A stretch of DNA of 64,000 nt, taken from Polytrichum commune (taxonomy: Eukaryota > Streptophyta > Polytrichopsida > Polytrichales > Polytrichaceae). The stretch is taken from contig OX485808.1 in NCBI GenBank assembly GCA_950295325.1, positions 43,299,180 to 43,363,179 on the forward strand, read 5' to 3'. The notes beneath the pieces are model-generated. The model was not told the origin of the DNA and ran no database searches. It saw nothing but the letters and a program-made list of their open reading frames with translations. Made by a program: the position numbers and the translations under genes. Below are positions 22,765 to 34,030 of the stretch, one piece after another. Position 1 is the stretch's first letter; each line of letters begins with the position of its first letter.

Positions 22765-24970
22765 TTTACCTACACTCTAGTACCTTGACAGTCTGGCGAA
22801 TCTTGTTACAGGCTTCCTTGGATCACATGAATTTCTACGAACCCAATGCTAACTATAGTCTCATGAAATAGTACGCCTTGTCATCATCTCTTGCTATAGT
22901 GCATGTTGTGGATGGACGCAGATGTTCAAAGATTGAGACAACAATCCTACAACCAGGACATAATCCACAAAACTTTAGAAGATGACATACATAATTCTTG
23001 ACTCAAGCAAGGTGGTGAGTGACAAAGATCCATAGAACACAAACGGAGGAACATTACACTTCAAAAACTGTCACCCATATATACAAACCTCCCCATGAAA
23101 CAGTGTTATAGGTCTGAAATCGAAGCATCTTGGGATAAGAAGGGAAAAACTTACCACATTCCGCAAAAGCTCTGATTCCTTCAACCAAGCGAGGCTTCAA
23201 TAGTCACTAGACTACTTGGCAAGGAATAGGTGCAGTGGACTGAAACTCTAAAATCTGTTAGATTTTGATGCCAGGGGTCCAGATTTAACAGTTGGATGAG
23301 TCCCAAATTGTTTCACACAACTCCCTCTAGTATCGGATCCCTTTTAATCTGCAGACTTCACATTTTAAGTTTATATGAATATAAAAAAAGCTCACTTTTG
23401 CGTCACAATAACAAATATGTTGGATCTTCTAGTGGATACAAATACCATAATTTTCATAGACAACCTCCATTCACCAGCCCAATGGAGCTCAACTGCTACA
23501 GTCAACACCAAAAATACTCAACACAGAACATTTCACTCACAAAAGTGACCGTCAACTGCTCATGACCAGGTTCAGGAATACATAAGACTTGCAAAAATCT
23601 CAGATATTACCATATATCTCGCAAATAACTCCAGATCTCCCCTGCAGTCATACCCACAACTGCCCACACGAAAGGATCTGTTTATGGAGTATGCCTGCTT
23701 GTAGGCAGTTCAAACTCATAAATAAACTCAGAGAACTGGAGAATTCTAGAGCATCCAAAATATGAAATCGTATGCCACAACTGCTCTCACGACGCCTAAT
23801 CCCCTGTCACCACTGCTTCACACACAAACAAACCTTATTCAAACCCAACTGAACTTCACAAAAGGCCAACGTCAGAGTCTCCACCGTGTACAAAATTCAG
23901 ACACAACAAATTGTGAGCAGCTGAGACGATGAAAACACAACTGGTAGTCAACTAAGAAGGCGCCAATATGCTCTTAAAAAGCCTAATTGGGATCACAAGG
24001 CTTTTCTTCCTCGACAGGGTTTACTAACACTCGGACCAGGTTCGGAATAGGTTCGGAGCGCAAACAATTAAGGCAATCGAGGCTCGGAGCCAGAGAGCTG
24101 CGTACCAGAGGAGGTTCGGTAGCTCTGATAGTTGAAGTCTGGAAGGAAGGCACAGACACCGGGACTTCGAGACTTTGAGACACCCACACGTGTCCAGTTT
24201 TGTAACTAACTACTATTTGACCACGTAATATTCGGTACAGACAGTGATTATTTAAAAGAGATGATGTAGTTTCCGGTGGCTTGAACAAAGAAGGATCAAA
24301 GGTTTGATCTGTTCAAACCAGCCCACGAAGGTTCTAGAAAGCACGTGAAGGTTCTGCCTTCATGTGTCTTTTCAGGAACCTTCATATGTTTTCAGTACAT
24401 GAAGGTTACTGAAAATCTGGAGATACAAAAGATACTCCACCTTCAGCCATGGAATCATCCCTGTGCCCTCAGGCAAAACCAGGAAAAAAGAGGGTCGGTG
24501 AGCATCATCAGTTGTCAAGACCAGAACTTGTGTGCAGATGATAGTTTAGAGCCATTTAGGTTAAGAGGCAAATATCCCCTCGGAGACAGCAACACAATTC
24601 ATACTTGAGCAAAAATTGCTCTAACTGGAGATGAATGTTCAAAGCAAAAGACTGTCATAGAAAATGATCATTGAACCTGTAAGATAGTTTGGGGTTTCAT
24701 AGCAGAAACACACCTCTGTTCAGAACTCCTTCGCCCTGTCACCCTAATAAAGAGCATGTCGAGATTCTCCAAGTGACATTGGTGGGACTTGTGCTTGCAA
24801 TAATGGCAGTCGGCGGGAACCTCCCAATGAGTTCTGGAAACCATGAAAATATGGTGAAGCTTGTCTTCTCCGTAATCTACTTAGCATCAGATTCTCATTT
24901 CCCAGCTACTCATCCACCGAAACAGCCCCAACCCATAAACCATAAACCCCAAAGGCGGTGCCGCATCCTT
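22765..24970. other. Intergenic, upstream of the trihelix gene
   Basis: No gene was recognised. A cluster of GAA/TTC words resembling heat-shock elements lies at 24328-24370 (GTTCTAGAAA, TGAAGGTTCT), overlapping a CACGTG core at about 24342. Its distance of about 1.6 kb from the trihelix start leaves any function open. Confidence 0.4.
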
Positions 24971-25443
24971 TCAAGATTCTTCTATCAAAGTCCGATCCAA
25001 ATCCACATCCCAATCGCATACACAGCGACATCTGTGTTTTGTGAACCTTCTTCCAGTCAATGAGTCAAATGCGTAGAGCGTGAACCCCGATTCTCTTCGG
25101 GATTTTCTCTTCAGGATAACAAACAAAAAGCGCATCCCTTTCACATACATAATGTAGCGTTTGATCCTTTCGGTGAAGGATTTGATGCCGTAGAGGTTTA
25201 AGGCAAAAACCTCCTTGTTTTTATTAAGGCTGGATCCATCGTGTACCACACCAAGAATGGATTCCAAAGATTGCACTCCTGAAACAACAATTCGGAGCCC
25301 AATAAACCCTGAACACTAAACTCGGCATGACTCTTTCGAGATCCTTTATTCAACAATTCAATGATCGCATTCAAGATGTCCTCGTTGAAGGAAAATATGT
25401 GATGGTATGTCTCCACAATTGGGTTCCACAACCGATTGCTCAT
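24971..25443 (-). pseudogene. Possible decayed coding segment, family unknown
   Basis: Two overlapping open frames (25443-25198 and 25276-24971) read like one protein interrupted by a frameshift: IVETYHHIFSFNEDILNAIIELL, then FALNLYGIKSFTERIKRYIMYVKGMRFLFVILKRK. The composition is protein-like, but no family was recognised. It could equally be chance open frame in AT-moderate DNA. Confidence 0.25.
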
Positions 25444-25504
25444 CCAACAGTACCAGGCTAATCAGACCTGGTAGCAATTTTGCCTATTGAGGAACGATAT
25501 AGTC

Positions 25505-26115
25505 CAGATTCACTAAATACCCAATTCACTGGATTTAATTCCAGAAATTCATTTTTAGAACTAATTCAGTGGAATTAATTCCAGAGATTCATTATCAGAA
25601 TTAATTCACTGGAATTAATTGCAGTGAATTATTTCTAATAATTAATTAATTTCACTTTTAATTAATTAATGAATGCACATGAATACATGTGAAAGTAGAC
25701 GACATTACCTAAAATAATATAAAATGTACGTACTAAATCAGCACACTCATTTAAGTGTCATTCTAGAATGACAAAAACAATTTCAAATTGTAAGTCACAA
25801 AAATCATAATCTCAGTGCTAGTGAGGGTGTTTTGTAATATTTTTGCCTTCCAAGTCAACTACATGCTTTATTGACGGTTTCACTTTGATAACAAAATCCT
25901 AATCAATTGCTTATTTACTCAATGGAAGTAAACATATATATTGGATTTTGGCCCTTGAAGGTGAGGTGCACTCAATATGGGATTTGCAGTCAAGCGGCCT
26001 TCAAGAATGCAAGGGTAGTGTTATTTTCGAAGTTGGGTGGGGCGGGCAATAGTTTTCGGTCGGGTTCAAAAGTTTCCCGGGAGGGTTGCCCCCGCCCGGA
26101 TCTGACACCCCCAAA
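25505..26115 (+). repeat. Single-arm relative of the 11.3-kb foldback
   Basis: 25755-26080 matches one arm of the foldback element (ATTGACGGTTTCACTTTGA, ACTCAATGGAAGT and AGTTTTCGGTCGGGT words) at clearly lower identity. It is preceded by AT-rich units of AATTCACTGGAATTAATTCC repeated with variation at 25509-25640, like the foldback centre. No matching second arm is present, so this is a half element or a separate subfamily. Confidence 0.75.
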
Positions 26116-26270
26116 AGTTAGTAGGGGGGTGTTTAATGTATGCCATTATCTATTCCCTCGTTGTAAAATGGCAACAATTGAAGTGGCAATCTCGAAATAG
26201 TCTAGAATTGCTATTCCCGTTAGGTGCACATTGAGTTTCTACACCGTTTATTTCAAATTGTGGTGGTCCA

Positions 26271-26649
26271 AACTACACTAAATATGATATTTAGTGTCAC
26301 CTATTCTACTTGTCTTGCTCGACACTAATTGTAAACCGCAGTGTAGTGTCACCAACACTAAATGTTAACCCAACATAATTTGTCATTCGTTGTAATTTGT
26401 GGAGGGATTATAGAGTTACATGCAATTACTGTCACTTAGCAAGTGATATTTCATCCAAATCTCAATTCATCCATGACAATATTTCATCACAAGTTTTTGA
26501 CAAGAGAAGGTAGGGTTTTGGCCAATGGATGAACTCATTGATCATCCATGTAAATATTTGTTTCACTGATTCCTAAGAGGTGTCATCTGAAAAGTTACCA
26601 TAGTGACATAAAATACCATATGACACTAAATATCATGCTTAATGTAGTT
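26271..26649. mobile_element. Short TIR element, 379 bp
   Basis: Inverted ends of about 29 bp: AACTACACTAAATATGATAT at the left and its reverse at 26621-26649. There is no coding capacity and no clear target duplication. Related sequence occurs at 35212-35500 (+) and 40490-40860 (-), so this is a dispersed non-autonomous family. Confidence 0.75.
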
Positions 26650-27022
26650 CTTAGTAAGCATCTACACTTGTGAAAGTAACGAGAACCACATTAAGTATAA
26701 AATCAATATTAGTTTTTGCTCACAAAAAAAAGTGGCAAGTAGTAGCTTATACCACAAGAAACATGTTGGTGTTTGAAATAAGGTATATTGTGAAATCAAT
26801 CAATGTAAAGAATCCACTTCCAAAGGTGCCAATGCACACCCCCTCATCCATCGATTTGGGCAAACCAACCCATACACTCATTCCTTATTGGATGCCTAAA
26901 CCCTTGCCTCCAAGGAACCAGTGTACGGGTTGGTTCGCCCCAACCCTCATTCATCTCCCTAGCTCAAGTAATGTGAGGGTGCACATAGCTTAACTTGTGT
27001 CAAGCAAATGTAAAGCCTTCAA

Positions 27023-27394
27023 AGGCACCACGGGCCTTGGCTTGGTGGTTAGGGCTCATGGCCCCCAATGAGGAGGTTGTGGGTTCTATTCCCCATGCCG
27101 GCGTGGTGCTCACCATCTTAGTCCACCCAACTATGGTGGGGGGTCCTTGGACCTTGTTGTATGGGTACCTCAAAGCCCTTTGGGGGGATACCATGTCCGG
27201 TATCTTCAAGGCACTTGTGGCTAGCTAGGAACTAGTATTGTGTGTCACTATAGTGTCCATCCTCGAAAGGGGAGAGTAGTATTTGTCCCAATGTCCCCTT
27301 GTCCAGTGGGCATCGGGTCATTGGCATTACGAACGGACACTTTATTCACGCCGGCCCCTTGCTTGTAAGGGGTTGGAGTTTCTATCTATCTATC
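27023..27394 (+). mobile_element. tRNA-derived SINE, 372 bp, with target duplication
   Basis: The head resembles a tRNA: box A TGGCTTGGTGG at 27038-27048 and box B GGTTCTATTCC at 27082-27092, each one mismatch from the RNA polymerase III consensus and 33 nt apart. A tRNA-unrelated body follows, ending in a (TCTA)n tail. A 12-bp target duplication TAAAGCCTTCAA flanks it (27011-27022 and 27395-27406). It appears to be full length and is mobilised in trans by a LINE. Confidence 0.92.
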
Positions 27395-27789
27395 TAAAGC
27401 CTTCAATGAAGAGTTGGTATAATATAGGTTTGTTTAAGAAATCTCCTAAACCCTTGTTTCAAATTTTAAAATGGCAAAGCATCCTAACAAAGTTGGTTGT
27501 CCAAGGCATCATAATGCCTTGAGTGCTATCCTTACATGTGGATTCACAAATCATGTGATCCACATCATTAACTCTACACTTTAAAATATGTGCATATCCT
27601 TTAATAGGGAGTTCTTATTGGGTTTAGTCCGAGACTATGTAAAATACAATTGGGGCATAAATGACATTGGCTACAATGATAGGTGCATTTAGGTAGCCCC
27701 ATTCTAAATTATCAGCATTCCACACTTTTTTGCATATTTGTTACCACAGTGACAAACTACATGATTTTGTTTACTGTGATTGCATACAG

Positions 27790-27944
27790 TCACTATAGTG
27801 TCCATCCTCGAAAGGGGAGAGTAGTATTGTCCCAATTTCCCCTTGTCCAGTGGGCATCGGGTCATTTGACATTACGAACGGACACTTTATTCACGCCGGC
27901 CCCTTGCTAAAAAGGGACCGGAGTTTCTATCTATCTATCTATCT
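27790..27944 (+). mobile_element. 5'-truncated copy of the same SINE
   Basis: It matches the last ~155 bp of the SINE at 27023-27394, including CATCCTCGAAAGGGGAGAG and the TCTA tail, but lacks the tRNA head. The target duplication GATTGCATACAG is at 27778-27789 and 27945-27956, so it inserted by target-primed reverse transcription with 5' truncation. Confidence 0.93.
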
Positions 27945-28006
27945 GATTGCATACAGATTGATTAACGAAGTTATTATGAACTTTTGTAATCTGGTTTCAG
28001 GTTCAG

Positions 28007-28026
28007 GTTTAGGGTTTAGGGTTTAG
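28007..28026 (+). repeat. Interstitial telomere-like motif
   Basis: Nearly three TTTAGGG units (GTTTAGGGTTTAGGGTTTAG). This is the plant-type telomere repeat, but too short to imply a former chromosome end. Confidence 0.6.
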
Positions 28027-28649
28027 AATAACACCAATACAAAGGGTATTATTCTTATATTGTGCAGTCCATGTACGATCATTTTTACATGTCATCACTT
28101 GGCACATCAATACCCACAAACCTATCAATACCTAAGCTATCTCTGTCTTTCTCATCGAATTAGAAATCATTGAGTCCATTCGAATATATGGATGCATTGA
28201 ATTGACTACACCTTTACTCCAATTCGTGTTACGATTGGACATCTAATTGGAGTGCACAATAATGATGATGAGTGATATCGATTCGATGGGAGTTGCTAAA
28301 TTGCATTAGAGATGATGTGAAACAAATACTAACCTAGTGTCGTTATCATAACACATCGCCACTCAAATTGTTCCGGAACACCACTTTGTTGATACAGATA
28401 GCCAAGGTATCCCTTCACTCAAAAGTACTGATAAATCACTACACGTCAAATCATTAACTTGCCATTGAAATCAACCAATGGTCGAGGACCTCAATCTCTA
28501 GAGGTAATTGATTATGCGACTTATGCTGTGCTGATAGAGCTATCTGTGAAGTAAAGTAGATGAAACCATGGGTTTAGTCTCAAACCACGAGTTGACGAGA
28601 ATTAACACAAAGTTACTCCAATTTTTTAAATGTTTAAAATATCATACAT

Positions 28650-29575
28650 AAAGAGTGGTGTCAAGCTGTTTAAAACTACTTTCTAGCTTGTCCCACAAGG
28701 ATGGGTGGGCCAAGCTAGCCTTGTATAGGTTAGTCCAGGATTTAGGTCAGCGAGTCCCATGCACATCTCTTATTTTGCATTATGAAATTCTCTCAAAGTT
28801 TTTGACGTGCAAAGAGGATGTCCCAAAAGGTTTCACCCAACTTTCAAATAAGCTCCAATATACGACGAGCTAATGGGCTCTTAATAAAAGGTTTTCTCAA
28901 TGAAGGATCAAACCCACAAGTTTTGTGTCTCTTTGAGGGACTCTACAGATTACTCTAATGTAGGTATAAATGGAACACATTTTGTGCTAAAGTGTCCTCT
29001 CTACAACTCCCTTAGAGTTAGGGTTCCTTCCCTATTTCATAATCTAGTACTAGGTAATCGCAAAGCTTTCTCCCAAAGTGAACCATCAAGTTGGTATAGT
29101 AGAGGCATATGTTCCCAATAAGGACCCCTTCAACAATCTATAGGATATTGGAATCTTAATCATGGGGGGTTGAATTTCGATCAAGATGGAACCAATAGTG
29201 CCATGACACATGTCCTAGGATTGAGTGCTAAAGTGAGGAGGAATGAGCGGTTATGACAGACTCTAGACATTGGTAATATTTTGGACCAACTTTTGGCTTT
29301 AGAAATTCATAAAAAAATTAATTTAAGGAAGAAAATTACCAAAAAAATTGCAATCCTCCTTATTTCTACACTCCTATACAGAATAAGATTGCACCACCTT
29401 ATACTTCTCTAGATATGGTGCAAAAATTCTTAAGTGATTGGTTATGGGTGTTTCTACTCTAACAGATCATGAGACCACTCTAGGCAAACAACCGTTTTGA
29501 GACCATCTTGATACACTTCTAGTCCTATGAACCTTTTGGCTTCCTGGACTTTAAAAATCAATTTCATTTTAATTT
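28650..29575 (+). mobile_element. LINE 3'-region remnant
   Basis: The open frame at 28900-29121 reads NGTHFVLKCPLYNSLRVRVPSLFHNLVLGNRKAF, the zinc-knuckle-like segment found after the reverse transcriptase in plant LINEs (HFVL-CPLYN). Upstream, 28655-28873 is a further broken piece. The 3' end near 29540-29575 (GGCTTCCTGGACTTT, then ATCAATTTCATTTT) matches the ends of the LINE pieces at 38.94 kb and 59.2 kb. Stops and frameshifts make it dead. Confidence 0.75.
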
Positions 29576-30241
29576 CCTTTCACAATGTTTCAACAGAACT
29601 TACCGTGCCGACATGTGACACGGAGGAATATGAGGTAGAGAGCACACGTTCCCTGGAGTTCCCCACGTGCTCAGCCACGTGTACCCCGGACAGGTAAACC
29701 GACCAGTACTAAGCAGCATACCTAAGCTCACTAGTAACTAACCATTCTGGCTTCGTCGTCCTGTCACCCTATGCTCTTCGAGCCACGGCCTCGCCTTCAC
29801 GCTTCGTCTCGTCTCGCCATCCCATCGCCACTCTCCCCCTGCTCTCCCGCGCCATCTCGTACCTCCTTTCGCGCTTCCGTCTCCGCCCTCGCATTCCTCT
29901 CGCGATTCCTCTCGTTTTTCGTTTTTACGGGACCAGAATTGGTCAAGAATTCAAGGAGAAGAGCTTGTGTTTGTCCCGTTGCGGTCACGGGATTTTCGAG
30001 GTCACGGGGAGTTTGTGACTGTTTCTGGTTGAACTTCGAGTTCCGCTTCTTTCTCCGCGAGTGTGCGAGATTCAGGATCGGAGCAAGGTGTCTCTGCCGG
30101 GAAGGAATTGTAGTGGAAATGTGGTGAAGTTCCTCAGTCGGAAGGGAGGAGGATTTACGGAAGACAGGCGTATGACCTGATCTCTTGTGTTTAATTTCAA
30201 TTTTGATTTAATTGAGTGAAGTAAAGTCCACCGACGAGGTT
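29576..30241 (+). promoter_or_regulatory. Promoter and 5' UTR region of the ataxin-3 gene, paired G-boxes
   Basis: Two CACGTG cores at 29664-29669 and 29676-29681 lie 12 bp apart, in the contexts CCCACGTGC and GCCACGTGT, matching ABRE/G-box sites bound by bZIP and bHLH factors. From about 29760 the sequence is pyrimidine-rich and GC-rich, typical of a plant 5' UTR. The start codon is at 30242. Regulation by G-box factors is inferred. Confidence 0.55.
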
Positions 30242-32401
30242 ATGGAGGAATCAAGCGGAACCGGCGAGAGCTCCAGAGAGGCTACCGAGAGCGATACGTT
30301 GCTGTACCATGAGGTGCAGGAATCGAGGTTATGCGCCATGCATTGCCTGAACGCGGTCCTGCAGGGGCCGTATTTCTCCGAGGTAGACTTGGCGGGGCTG
30401 GCGGAGCGGCTGGACCAGCAGGAGCAGCAGATGATGTTGGAGGCCGGGGCGGACTCGTCGCACTACCTCGACTTCGTGGCGGAGGGATCCTCCAACGTCG
30501 CAGCTGATGGCAACTTCAGCATCCAGGTGCTGAGCTTCGCCCTGGAGAATTTGAACCTGCAGTGTGTGCCTCTCGAGTCCCCCCGCGCTTTGTTAGCTCG
30601 CTCCAATCCGCAACAGGAGACGGCCTTTATTTGCCATTTGCAGGTACGATGATCCGCTTCCCTCCGAACCTCCCCTTCTGAACACCAATTTCCCGCCACC
30701 TTGGTTGGGGTGCTGATGCATTAGGTCACCATCTTGACTTGAAAGAGGAGGTTGCACATCCTGGCCAAGCTTCTTCTTCACCTCCAATTACTTATACCAC
30801 GGAGCTGGCAGTGGCAGTGGATGTGTCTCTTGTCTGGTCCATTAGGTCGCAAAGAGGTTGCCCACCCTTGCCAAGCGTCTTTACATCCAATAACTGACTA
30901 TGGCAGTGGATGTCCCTTCTTTGCAACCTCCTCTGTCATGGTTTATTGGTCTCACGATTTTCTTTGTAGCGCAATATTTAGGGTTTTTTAAAGTGGTATT
31001 CATACCGAGATAGTAGGTACAACTGGCGTGAGAAAAAACTAAAGTTTGGATATTAATAGGTGCCATCCTCATTGTGAGTTTCTTGTCAGAAATTTGAGTC
31101 AACCAGCTGCATATGGTCACGGGTTCTTCTGAAAAATGTCTGTTAGGGTTTTGAAGTTATTCCTTCAGCTGTGAATATGGTTGGCTTGTTTGAGGCAGAC
31201 GAAGAATCCAGATGAAAATGTGTACATAACTAAAAGAGGTTGTCGGACAGTTCTGCAGTTGTTATCGAGAATCTGGCTCTAGATGATGAATTGCGAGGAC
31301 ATTGCAGGCACACTGGTTTTGTATTCGCAAAGTTGGAGGAAAGTGGTACAACTTCAACAGTTTGTATGCTGCCCCGGAGTTGTTGTCTGATTTTTACCTG
31401 TCAGCATACCTGGATACACTAGTGACCAGCGGCTGGAGCATCTTTGTTGTTCAAGGAAAATTCCCCACTTCCAGCGATTGGGGTACTGAAGGAGTTTTTG
31501 GCCGATGGCTTACACCACAACAGGCCGAGGACCTTACCACGTAAGTTTCGTTCCATCATTCTTTAATTTGACGGCCTTTTTAGGTTTGTAGAGGTCATCG
31601 TATAGTTGTGGCTCTATCTGCATTTAGTAGGAAGCAAGCACATACATGGTCATATAGGTTATAAGCTTATGACAAATTCTCCAAACCCATTTACTCTCTA
31701 TTCTGCATCTCGAGAAAGTGATCATAAATCAAGGTAAGCATCCCAGCTGTTATTTGTAGCAGGATTGCGGGGATCAAGATAATCAAACTGTCTATGTAAA
31801 TGGATCATTGTTCACATTCATTTTACCAGCTCACTGCTGATTTGGTGATGTAATTATTGCGTTCTGTATCCAATTCATTTGTCAAAATCTGTTGGATACT
31901 TGCTGCGTCAACTGTAGAGCAAAACTGGAGTCAGCTAACAACATGTAGAGGTCAAATGTTTTGAGCAGTGCTGCCAAGAATGCAGAGGCGGGGAAGGGAA
32001 AAGCTGCTGCAGTGCCAGCACAGTCAGAGGCAGAGAATGAGAACCGAAGAATTGGTTCTGAAAACTTGGCTGCAGCACTTGCTGCTAGCCTTGATTCTTC
32101 CAGGGGTGCATTTCGTTCTCAAGAGACTTTAGGTGAAGGCAAGGATTCTGAATATGCAGCTGCCTTAGCCGCCACTTTGGCAAGTATCAGGTCCTCTGCA
32201 ACATCTGTACCGCAACAGCAGCAACAACAGCCTGTGCAACAGGTGTCATTGCAACTGCAACGGCAGCATCAACAACAACAGCCAAATCAAGAGGAAGCTG
32301 CTGCTCTTGCACGAACCCTTGCACAGTCATTCTTTACTGCAGCCAGGAATTCTGGTTTAAAACTACCCCCACCCCCCAAACCCGATCCACCAAAGAAATA
32401 G
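30242..32401 (+). CDS. ATXN3-like: Ataxin-3-type Josephin deubiquitinase
   Basis: Josephin cysteine proteases cut ubiquitin chains and work with p97/CDC48 in protein quality control. Exons 30242-30643, 31308-31540 and 31951-32401, all GT-AG and in phase, give 361 aa. The Josephin domain spans residues 20-190, with oxyanion Gln26, catalytic Cys31 (ESRLCAMHCLN), His136 (AHWF) and Asn151 (NFNSL), at the same relative spacing as human ataxin-3. The tail carries three UIM-like helices: SENLAAALAASLDSS (about 248-262), SEYAAALAATLASIRSS (about 278-294) and EEAAALARTLAQSF (about 326-339). A Q-rich tract lies between the second and third. The C-terminus is proline-rich (LPPPPKPDPPKK). The start at ATG 30242 fits the usual short lead before the domain. 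Confidence 0.92.
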
Positions 32402-33178
32402 AGGACCCAAGCAGAGCAGTGGATCCATCTTCGCTCCTCATGATACTTTAGACTCCACTACAGCTATGAGTTGGTTGCACAACTGGCAATGCATCTAGAG
32501 TACAAGATACAGAGATCAAATTCACAATAAGCAAGAGCACATGGTTTTGTAGATGGCAGTTGGAGCCATATCCATGGGGTCATTCTGGTCCTTATGGTTC
32601 TAATTGGAGTATTCTTTGCAATTGGCTTGCAAGCGGGATCTCAATTTCCAACACCAACTTGATTGCATAGCATTCTCTGCAATATTGGGGAATTCAGCAT
32701 TGAGGCTAAATTTATTGTATAGCTTCCATTACCCTTGTTTTGCAGGAGCCTCTTTTGGGGCATTCAGTGACTGAAGTTGCATATTTATTTCCATGATGAT
32801 CTTTAAAATCAGTCAATGCTACTCAGAATGGGTAGAGTATTAATGCACAGCTGGAGTGCTGTTGAGGGGTTACTGCAACACCCAGGTGTAGACTGAACCG
32901 TTCAATACTTTCCATTCTAGCGCTAGCTTGTCATTCATTACACAGTTCGGAACTTATATAACAATATAACATACAATTTCTGCACCAGTCTCTGGATTGC
33001 CATTACTTTGTATAATAGTATTACACTTGCACCTGGAACTGCTGGAGTGTCATTGATTTTTTGTTTGCTTTTCACTATTTTGTTGTATTAGTGTACAAGG
33101 TTGCTCCTTCTGAATACCATCTGGATTGCAGCATTGGTCCCATCTTGGAATGCCGGTCTGTAGGATTCAAAACATAAT
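32402..33178. other. 3' flank of the ataxin-3 gene
   Basis: Probably 3' UTR followed by intergenic sequence. No other gene was recognised. It ends where the outermost nested TIR element begins. Confidence 0.5.
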
Positions 33179-33380
33179 AGGGGTTGTCACACCTCTTTTT
33201 TCCCATTCTCGGAGAATGGAGAATGGGGATGTGGCACGCTCTCCTTGAATGGCGGAGGGCCCATTCTCAGAGAATGGAGAATAGAGAAAACTTCTTGTGC
33301 GAAGGTTTTACTGTTTTTCACCTGGGGTCGATTCTTTTTGTTGCAGCGGGGCTTTAGGGCCACTTTATACTAATAAGGCA

Positions 33381-34030
33381 ACAATTAGGGCGTTAATCAC
33401 ACACTTAAGATAAAAGTGAAACATTCAAGCATTTAATCAAGCATGTAGTATGGCTTAGAGTATAGGTTAGTTTAATAACGCATCAATTAGCTAAAATATG
33501 ATAGCATTAGGCTAATAATACAACAATTAGGGTGCTAATCACACACTTTAAGATAAAAATGAAACATTGAAGTATTTCATCAAGCACATGGTATGGCTTA
33601 GGTTATGGGTTGGTCTAATAAGGCAACGATTAGTATAAGTATGTTAGCAAATGGGGTATAACACAACAATTAAGACGCTAATCATACACTTAAGATAAAA
33701 ATGAAACATTTTAAGTTGTCAATCAAGAATTTGGCGTGCATTATTCAATGGGTTAGTCCACTAATACAATAATTAGCACAAATATGGTAGAATTAGGCTA
33801 AAAACACAACTATTAGGATGCTAATCACACACTTAAGATAGAAATGAAACATTTAAGCATTTAATCAAGCATATGGTATGGCTTAAGTTATGGATTAGTC
33901 TAATAAGATAACAATTAGTGTAAATATGATAGCATTAGGCTAATAACACAACAATTAAGGTGCTAATTATGCACTTAAGACAAAAATGAAACATTTAAGC
34001 CGTTAATCAAGAATATGGTGTGCCTTCTAA
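33381..34030. repeat. Tandem array, about 142-bp unit, about 4.5 copies
   Basis: Units begin near 33381, 33523, 33667, 33808 and 33951 with variants of CAATTAGGGTGCTAATCACACACTTAAG, followed by AAATGAAACATT and then ATGGTATGGCTTA. The copies are diverged from each other. The array lies inside element D, next to its left end. Confidence 0.85.

Noticed and set aside
27030-27100. tRNA gene
   Set aside because: Boxes A and B are present, but the sequence does not fold as a tRNA with a clear anticodon arm and acceptor; it is the head of a SINE with target duplication.
28007-28026. Telomere or chromosome-fusion site
   Set aside because: Fewer than three units; such short motifs are common in plant DNA.
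29771-30127. 118-codon frame before the ataxin-3 gene
   Set aside because: It lies in the GC-rich 5' UTR region, is low in complexity and resembles no protein family.
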